A DNA stretch of 64,000 nt. Source: Glutinoglossum americanum (Eukaryota; Ascomycota; Geoglossomycetes; Geoglossales; Geoglossaceae). Under the pieces are notes generated by a model, which was given only the letters and a program-made list of their open reading frames with translations, did no database searches and was not told the DNA's origin. The position numbers and the translations under genes were made by a program. Positions 56,888 to 64,000 of the stretch are shown in pieces; position 1 is the first letter of the stretch, and each line of letters opens with the position of its first letter. The stretch spans positions 1-64,000 of the forward strand of contig JAGHQL010000075.1 in assembly GCA_020080175.1 (NCBI GenBank), written 5' to 3'.

Positions 56888-58186
56888 ATGCCAGAAGAGC
56901 TTATCCCGAGATGTGGCAAGTGGCTGCCTGAGAACCCACGAGTGATCGAAAACTGGCTCGCGGGTTTGATAGATGAAGTTACCTCAATTGAGACACCTCA
57001 ACCTCTCCATCCAGTCATCGGAGAGTTCAAAGAACTAATCGAGGGCGACGCACAAATCTACATGCTCTTCCACCAGATGTTTTCGGAGGTACCGACAAAA
57101 CCACCCTACAACAAGGATCCGACTGGCAAGCGGCAGGTTCGCGACTACAAAATGATGCTGATGTTGTTTAACCGTATTATGACCCGCGCGCCTGAGTTTA
57201 GCGAGAATGCTCTAGTCGGCTTCCCCATCAACGCTATCCTCGACTGGCCCATGGGGACCGGGAGTGGGTTCGCAGCCTTCCTCAATGACAAGGTCAACAT
57301 GCAGTTCCGCAAGGTGCTCAACGAGTGGGCGCGATATCTCAAATCCGAAGAATCTGCCTATGTGCTCAGCACCAATCCAAAGGGCTGGTTTGGCGCAGCT
57401 GCGGTGGCCGCGATGCCGGATTTCAACAGCCTGTTCATCTGTGACCCTTGTGCGCCACATCACGGCTTCACGTCCTGGGATGATTTCTTCACAAGACAGT
57501 TTCGGCCTGGTGTTAGGCCAGTGGAAGCGCCAGAGGAGGACAGGGTCATCGTCAATTCCTGCGAGTCGGCGCCTTACCGCATCGCGAGGAAGGTGAAAGC
57601 ACAAGATCGCTTCTGGGTTAAAGCTCAACCATATTCGCTAGAGCACATGCTTGCCGGCGACACTCGGGCATCACAGTTCATCGGCGGGACAGTCTATCAG
57701 GCATTTCTGAGCGCGCAGAGCTATCACCGTTGGCACAGCCCTGTGAGTGGCAGGGTAGTGGGAGCGTATGTGCAGCCCGGCACTTATTACTCCGAGGCCC
57801 GGGCGGAAGGGTTCCCTGACCCCGACCCAGCAGCCCCGAACGACTCACAGGGCTACATCACGCAGGTAGCCACTCGTGCGATGATCTTCATCGAGGCCGA
57901 CAACCCCGATATTGGCCTGATGTGTGTGATGCCCGTGGGGATGGCGGAGGTCTCGACGTGCGACATCACGGTCAACGAAGGCCAGCATGTGAAGAAGGGC
58001 GACCAGCTCGGGATGTTCCACTTCGGCGGCTCCACACATTGCCTCTTTTTCCGACCCGAAGTGAATATTATGTTCGATTTGCACGGCCAAGAGCCCGGTC
58101 TGAATGCAAAGAACATCAACGTCAACGCTGTTATCGCATTGGTGATGGAACCTAACAGCGTAGTGTCCGGGCGGGAGTTGGTGTAA
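56888..58186 (+). CDS. Phosphatidylserine decarboxylase-family enzyme, PsiD-like, 432 aa
   Basis: Intact single-exon gene. An N-terminal region of about 170 residues matches the PSDC-type extension found before some soluble PSD-family enzymes (FKELIEGDAQIYMLFHQMF, YKMMLMLFNRIM). The catalytic domain follows: TSWDDFFTRQFRPGVRPV, then VNSCESAPYRI, AQSYHRWHSPVSGRVVG and MPVGMAEVSTCD. Near the C-terminus is GGSTHCLFF (residues 380-388), the self-cleavage site where the Ser (382) becomes the pyruvoyl group. Classical PSDs are membrane enzymes with LGST; the soluble fungal branch with this extension includes PsiD, a tryptophan decarboxylase, so the substrate may be an aromatic amino acid rather than phosphatidylserine. 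No membrane helix or transit peptide is visible. No other biosynthetic genes adjoin it, so a cluster role is not supported. Confidence 0.88.
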   Translation: MPEELIPRCGKWLPENPRVIENWLAGLIDEVTSIETPQPLHPVIGEFKELIEGDAQIYMLFHQMFSEVPTKPPYNKDPTGKRQVRDYKMMLMLFNRIMTRAPEFSENALVGFPINAILDWPMGTGSGFAAFLNDKVNMQFRKVLNEWARYLKSEESAYVLSTNPKGWFGAAAVAAMPDFNSLFICDPCAPHHGFTSWDDFFTRQFRPGVRPVEAPEEDRVIVNSCESAPYRIARKVKAQDRFWVKAQPYSLEHMLAGDTRASQFIGGTVYQAFLSAQSYHRWHSPVSGRVVGAYVQPGTYYSEARAEGFPDPDPAAPNDSQGYITQVATRAMIFIEADNPDIGLMCVMPVGMAEVSTCDITVNEGQHVKKGDQLGMFHFGGSTHCLFFRPEVNIMFDLHGQEPGLNAKNINVNAVIALVMEPNSVVSGRELV

Positions 58187-59694
58187 ATTGAGCTGGGACG
58201 GTTCTCTAGTCTTTTTCTAACAGGCGATGGCATGAGACGATGGAAGGTGTCGGCCTGGAGATGTACTGTTCGTTAGCTTATGTATGACGGATGAATGAAA
58301 CTCAGCTTGAGATAAAAAAGAAAGGCCGTTAAGGGACATCTCGCACGCCTTAGCTATCTGCCTTGATGTCGTGACGAAAGATACTCTCTCCATGTCGCGC
58401 AACACTCACTATTAATTGACTAACTGTTGACTGTTGCATCGGCTCTCCACCGGGGAGTGTCCTCGTTTCTACCAGCTGCCATAGTCTGGGGAGGAAATAT
58501 TGTACCCAAGTGACTATCACTAAGTTCCTAGCCATGGCGGGAGCCAAAACAATGATGAAACATAAATAGTTAGGTTTAAGAAATGTCTCTGTACTGTAAG
58601 CTCTGCGAGTAGCCTCAAAGACATGTAGCCTCTCAACAGGTTTACAGTGAGGCAAGCCGACCTAAAAAGTTTAGCAGAGCCCGCTGGAGCCTAGGTGGCG
58701 CTTATAGGAAGAACCGTATAGCCATCATGGAGCGGAGCAATGAGCAGGAAAATAATCAATCTATCGTGAGCTCATTCCGAGCCTGAATTAATGCCAGGAA
58801 TGCTGGCCGTCACACTTAAGACGTAGCAATAATGAAAGAATGACATAATGAAAGCCAATACATTAGCAACCCGCAAGGCTATTGGAATCCGCGGCAGGGC
58901 GCATACTAACAGAAACGCCTAATTACCGTTGACGCCAAGGTGAGACATGGGGCAAAGATACAACTCAGGGTGGGGGCGGGAGTTCCGATCTTGGAGAAGC
59001 ACGAAGGGTATGAAGGTAGAATTACACCGACGAATGGTGCAACGAGAAAGCAGCGAGACCAAACAAAACAGAAGCAGGATGGCCAGACAGAGTGAGAAAT
59101 TTTTATGCGCCGTGGGAGCTGCGAAGTACTGTGGTGTAACCGCTGGGAATACGAGGCGAGCACGTGCTTCTGGTTGTACGAAGTGGGGGCGTCTCTTGCC
59201 TTGGGCGGCTTCGAAATTAAGTCAGGATGGGATTTTATAACGGTACCCTTATTCACCCTGTCTAAAAACCATTCTTCATAACCGCTCTGCTGTAAGTTCA
59301 ATCCATCATATTACAACATTCGGAAGGCCGAAACGGAGGCGCTGCTCATTCTGCGAGAAGCTGTGGAGTATTTCCTTCCTAGTGTCTTTTAGTTCTGATT
59401 CCGCGGCCCATATGTGGGGTTTGGGATGGCGGAGGGGGTAGAAAGCCTAAGGAACTCGGTCGGATATGACTACAAGGGGTCCAAATACTGGTTTAGAGAC
59501 TTCTAGTATGTCCTATTATCTCGTTTTTAGGAGGAGATTCTAAATTAATATTATTATAGTCCCTTACACCCTACATCACGCTCCTAGCGAATATATATCC
59601 TATTAGTTCCATAATGCTCAAAAGGGCACCCATTTATGTGCCGGCGAAACGGAATGAAGAATGCCTGGCTACGTAGGAGAAACAAATGGAGCCC
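58187..59694. other. Intergenic, no gene seen
   Basis: Between two convergent genes. Short frames on both strands lack motifs. An AT-rich patch lies near 59.52-59.62 kb. Confidence 0.5.
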
Positions 59695-62310
59695 TCAAGC
59701 TCTATCCCAGAAATACCCAGAACCCCTCTTCGACAGCGCTGAATACCTGGCTACAATTGGGCTCTCCTCCTCCATCTGCTCACCCCCTAGCCCGCTTCCC
59801 GGATCCTCCTCCTCCTCCACGTTCTCTAAGAACACATGCTCCCCCTGCATATTAACATACCACTTAACCATCAAATGGTTCTTCTCCGGCCCACCTCCAC
59901 AACTCCCCGCGAGCCGCCTACTCGGCGGCGAGTTAATCGACAACGAAAAGAGGTTCTGCAGCTCCGTGAAATCCGTCACTTGGCCTGACGTGGCGAGGAG
60001 GCTGATGAGACAGAATATGTTGGTGAGGAACACGAGGGCGAGGACTACGTAGAAGATGCCCTGCCAGGACTGCAAGCTGCCGGACTGGTACAGCTGCCGG
60101 CGCATTGACGTGTTGAAGCTTTGATATTGGGGGATGGAGAGTTCGCCTACCCCATAAGTCCAGTTGTGTATGAAAGGTGCGCCGCGTGCGCTCATAAGGA
60201 GGGTGGAGCCTGCTAGCGCGGCGAGGGCCTCCGCGAAGGAGGGTAGGGCGGAGTCAAGATTGTCGGAGTTCAGGATGAGTTGCGTGAGCAGACGAGCGGT
60301 ACTCGCGTTAGCGTTCACGTCTCCTGCTTTCAATGCCACAGTCTCGCTCCATGTTGAGGCGATGTTCTTCCAGTCGGGTTCCACCCAGCCATATGGGGCC
60401 TCTGGGTGGTGGCGGATGTACCTCTGCGGGTCACTATCGTCGTCACAGTGAGCAGAGAGCATGCTGCCGCTGAAGGTGACATTGTAGCGAGTGGAGCAGT
60501 TTGGGTACAAGGATGAGCGGAGAGAACAGAGCACGTACGGTCGGGGGGCGTCCCGGGAATTCGATCGCCCAACTAGGTAGATAGAGTCTGCGTACCAGCC
60601 AGTGTCGTTCAGTACAGTATTGAAGTCGGCAGGCAATTTTGGGAAGATTGGTGGGACACGCGTGACGTTTTGCGAACCGTAGCGTTTGCCGAAGCCGAAG
60701 ATTTCGTCGACGGTGGTCTTGTTCAGGGGGTCGGGGTAGAATGGGATGTCCGTCACGTTGCTTGTCGAATTGTGCCAATTGGTAGCTATAAATGGTCCTA
60801 GCTCGGCAGCGTTCAAGCTGGCACATAGAACATTTACCGAAGGGGAGGGGAGAGATGCGTAGATGGTGTATTCTCCCAGGCCTTCGAGGCCTTCTGGTTG
60901 CATAATGTCGTTTCTTGGGTCGCGGGCCGCGTCAAATATGCCCGCGTGAGGCATCGCTAACGTGACGTTATTGACGATTCTGCCTGCCTTATGTGACTCA
61001 TCGGTTACGTTCCTGATATCGATCCAGCTGCCCGTCACCGTGGTGTTATCGTAGAGCATTCCTACTGGGACGGGCCGCTGTTTCAGGTCAGTGGGTGAAT
61101 CTCCTCCAGCATTAGAGATAGCAGTCCAGGTCTCCAGATAATGAGCGAGGCTATAGTAGGCTTGGCCGGCATGCACGATATTAAGACAGGTTATACCATT
61201 CTCATGCTTCTCTGAGGCGTCATCTGTCCGCATCGGCGTCTGACATTGCTCAGAGACGTAATTTGGCGAGGCGTATTTTGTCGTCACACGGCCATACATC
61301 ATCTTGTCTTCATACGGGCCGAACCTAAGCTTTGGGGCAACTGTATGAAGGGTTATAAGCATAGATATGCGTGAGAAGCCCTCTAGCGGCGGCTAACCTA
61401 AAACCTCAGCCGCTGTGGTATAGAACATGGCTAACACAGCAGCAGTCAGAGATATAATCCCCAGAAACGTCAAAGCAGCATATCTGACACTCTCTCAATG
61501 TGCGATCATAGAACCAGGTTGCATAACCTATACGACTTTAGCAGTCACCCAATCAGGTATAATACCGAAATAAGCAGAGGGAGAGAGGACGAACCCAAAA
61601 CCTCATAGACATTTCAGCGATCGTGATACCTCTTGATTCTTTCCGGAAAGCCCTTCGACTAAGCACCTGGCCCAAAAACGTGACGAACACCGTCACGAAA
61701 GTAATTTCAATGGTCCTTGCAATTAGGGTGCTTAGGAGGGTTGCCGTAGCCAACGAAACCCCACTCTTCGTATTTCCACGCTTCGTATGGATTTTATTGC
61801 CATATGTGGGCCTAGCCACCGCGATAGCGAAGTAGAGCCCCGAGAAAGCCGTCGAGTAGACAGCAAGTATCGTGATCATGATCATAAGGCAGTTCCCCCG
61901 ACTCCGGTAGAAACTTCGTTTTGTTTTGCATCTTATGTCTACTTTAATACAGAGAGTTGGCTGGTTAGCTAAGTCCACCAAACGTGCGTTTGAAGCCCTT
62001 GCAAGTTCAAGCTGAGGTCCTCCTTACCCAAGGGTTTCCTTGGCGAGTCGGTAGAATGGTCTCGAGATGGGATGTCGCTCAACTGCCGGCCAGGAGGCCG
62101 ATACAAACTCCAGGGCGATTGGGCGGGTGGTAAAGTGATTAATGGGTCGCTGGGTTTGGGACTTGACTTTGAGCCTACTGGCACGCGCGGGATGTCGTGT
62201 CGAGGGTGTGAAATACCGGAGATTGCCAAGCCAGGTCCATTGGTAAAATCGTGACTCCCGCAATCCATCCGATGGCCGCCTCGTCCAATATGATCGTCGT
62301 TCCCCGCCAT
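59695..62310 (-). CDS. Fungal multi-pass surface membrane protein, four exons, one in-frame TGA
   Basis: Exons 62028-62310, 61595-61938, 61398-61527 and 59695-61340 join in phase with introns of 89, 67 and 57 nt. The product (800 codons) has a disordered Pro/Ser-rich start and helices at MIMITILAVYSTAFSGLYFA, ATLLSTLIARTIEITFVTVF and AALTFLGIISLTAAVLAMFY. A long ectodomain of about 450 residues with many N-x-S/T sites follows, then a last helix (FYVVLALVFLTNIFCLISLL). The TIEI-FVTVFV-FLGQVLSRRA..GITIAEMSMR block marks a large Pezizomycotina family of unknown function. A TGA at 61495-61497 stands where the family has Trp (HWES). Everything else is open, so it is either a recent pseudogene, a sequencing error or a population polymorphism. 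The intron donor GTTCGT at 61594 is unusual but restores the conserved order. Confidence 0.78.
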
Positions 62311-62740
62311 CAATGAGTTTATCGATTAGACTTCCTATTAACCTGGTAACTATCCCCGTTGCATCTAACCAAGGTTAAACTTTGTGGGAATCGGCTCCTG
62401 AAATATGCGGCTCGGGAGTGAGGCACGAGGCGTCTGTGGAGAACCTTGCAGGCCCTAGCGTAGACTCCCACTGACATCGCCATACAGAATCCCCTGGTGC
62501 AGCCAGCCAAATCACACGGCAGCCACACCCATCTGCATGAGGTTTCGGGTTCACGGACCGGACAGTCCCAGTGGAAACCACATTTATTTTCCCAGACACT
62601 GCCAGCTAGATTCTAGCGAAGACTAGGAGAGGTGATATGGCTGTATTGGCCTCTGCGTCTGCACTACCACTGTACAAGATGCTGCTCTACCGCCCCCACC
62701 AAGGCCAATCAGTTCGGACTAGCCTCGTCTCGGACTGCTA
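62311..62740. other. Short intergenic stretch
   Basis: Promoter side of the membrane protein gene and left flank of MITE copy C. No gene seen. Confidence 0.5.
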
Positions 62741-62908
62741 CAGTACTGTGGAGCCCGGAAGTTGGTCTGGAATGGCTGTCCGGAGCAGCTCGGCGGAGCC
62801 GAGCTACACGGTCTTGGCAGACCACCCCTATATAGTTCTCGCGTGTACGTTCCTTTAGCAATCAACCTACCTACACCCCAAGGAGTTCCTTTAAGCACGA
62901 CAATACTG
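62741..62908 (+). mobile_element. 168-bp MITE, copy C, with TA target duplication
   Basis: The best-preserved copy. It begins CAGTACTGTGGAGCCCGG and ends AAGCACGACAATACTG, flanked by TA on both sides (62739-62740 and 62909-62910). The internal sequence is nearly identical to copies A and B. The TA target fits Tc1/mariner-type mobilisation. Confidence 0.88.
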
Positions 62909-62917
62909 TACTAGATC

Positions 62918-63235
62918 ACAAAGCTTCCATACGATTTACGCGACAAAATTTAAAGGCATTTAGGGAGGTTTTGCCAGACGTATGGCAAACAAATCTTCGT
63001 GAGCATTTTAGTAAGTTAATTGAGAGTATGGGGCATAGATGTAAGACGGCCAATTCAGGCAGATGGTTGATGGATGAAGTATTAAAACTTTGATGTTCGT
63101 ATTTCTCGAAATCGTACGGAGACATACGGACCCCACTGTTTGTACACAAGGCGCTTAATCGCCTTATTGCAAACATGCCTTCGATGTCTCAGTGACCCGC
63201 CCTATTACGGACTGGCTCAATGGACTGAGACAATT
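62918..63235 (+). pseudogene. Unidentified coding relic
   Basis: Directly after MITE copy C a plus-strand frame reads IRFTRQNLKAFREVLPDVWQ, then LREHFSKLIESMGHRC and WLMDEVLKL before a stop. In another frame further on comes VTRPITDWLNGLRQLLV. The amphipathic pattern and the DWLNGLRQLL end look like one protein segment broken by a frame change. I do not recognise the family. Confidence 0.35.
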
Positions 63236-64000
63236 GCTGGTTTAGAGCGGAAGGGCAGCTAGCGCTCTCTTGAATCGTTCATATTATGCTAAAAGCCAAC
63301 AACATACCCACCCAACCATGGTACATCTGCCTTGTGGCTGTGTAAATCTCAGTCACGGTACTCTGTAGACTGAAGAAAAAGCAGACGATGCAGCTAGGGC
63401 TAGAGTTTCCGAACCCAGAGCCAGACAAATGTGGCGTCTCAAGCGTCTGTTCGAAGTTGATAATTGATCCTAGATGCGTGAACGGTCGGGATCCTTTGGA
63501 CTCGCTGTAAGCAAACAAGAACCCTGTAGCATGTTGGAGCTGTAAGCAGCCAAGTCGCATATTTAACGTGCCGAAACCTGCTTCTGCACGAAATAGTTTC
63601 GCCTCCCAATCACCCTCGATGAGAGATGTTGTATCGTTCCAAGCGCCATAGCCTCAGTCACACAGCCCACTGTGGGGTAACTAGGCAGCGAAAATCTCGT
63701 TGGGGCTATGCCACAACGGCTATAGATACTAGGTCGGTGGAGTGAAGCAGCCTATTAGAGCGCAAACCGCCCTGTCATGGAAGGAGCCCGCTGAATAGAA
63801 GCACCATTACACTGCTTATCTAGTACGACTAGCGAAAAGCAATATCGTGCATACCGGAATGAGACACTTGTTTAAGCGATCTTTGAGGTTACCTGCATTG
63901 TACTTCGCTACTGCGTGCAACAGCCTGGAGGGCAACTAAAGCGGCGATTATCTTATTCCGCCGAAACACCAATGCTTCCCCAGATGGCACTATTATTATG
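63236..64000. other. Right-edge stretch without a supported gene
   Basis: Only short frames; nothing with a motif or splice pattern. A gene could continue past the window edge. Confidence 0.45.

Noticed and set aside
1-64000. Giant Starship transposon containing the ACR3, NLR-like and orphan genes
   Set aside because: No DUF3435 tyrosine-recombinase captain gene or terminal repeats could be seen in the window; kept only as a hypothesis for the flanks.

Overview
The window looks like a piece of a filamentous ascomycete (Pezizomycotina) genome. The reconstructable genes have short introns (about 53-120 nt) with GT donors, CTAAC/CTGAC-like branch sites and YAG acceptors. Several products belong to families typical of moulds: NACHT-ankyrin NLR-like proteins, a fungal SLATT 2TM protein, Zn2Cys6 factors, SPX-RING ligases and fungus-specific multi-pass membrane proteins. 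No rRNA, tRNA, CRISPR or prokaryote-type operon was seen.

Layout. At 1.4-5.7 kb lie an SPX-RING ubiquitin-ligase gene, an eroded ACR3 arsenite-transporter fragment whose stops fit repeat-induced point mutation, and an intact SLATT protein gene. One multi-pass membrane protein sits at 7.4 kb, followed by a gene-poor stretch (8.6-13.8 kb) with a microbial-rhodopsin relic. A NACHT-ankyrin gene split by three one-base slips occupies 13.8-16.6 kb. From 18.8 to 36.4 kb the window is gene-dense: a three-exon unknown protein, a secreted/membrane protein, an NTF2-fold protein, two two-exon unknowns, a broken HSP70-like gene, a Tc1/mariner scrap, and a five-exon factor combining one Zn2Cys6 cluster with five C2H2 fingers. 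A heavily decayed NACHT-ankyrin-ZZ gene (37.4-39.8 kb) abuts a large intact zincin metallopeptidase (40.2-42.3 kb). A LITAF-domain gene is at 45.5 kb. The 46.4-56.8 kb interval is mostly gene-free and eroded, with two copies of a 168-bp MITE, a fascin-like beta-trefoil relic, a possible solo LTR and one intact unknown gene. The right end carries an intact phosphatidylserine-decarboxylase-family gene of the PsiD-like type, a multi-pass membrane protein gene with one in-frame TGA, and a third MITE copy.

Taken together this is an accessory-type compartment: intact orphan-like genes beside decayed NLRs, transporter and transposon relics. The NLR-like genes, the SLATT protein, the HSP70-like ATPase and the protease are all of kinds linked to fungal or prokaryotic conflict and self/non-self systems. 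Their joint action here is inference only. Intron junctions were placed by hand from splice motifs and reading phase and need transcript confirmation.
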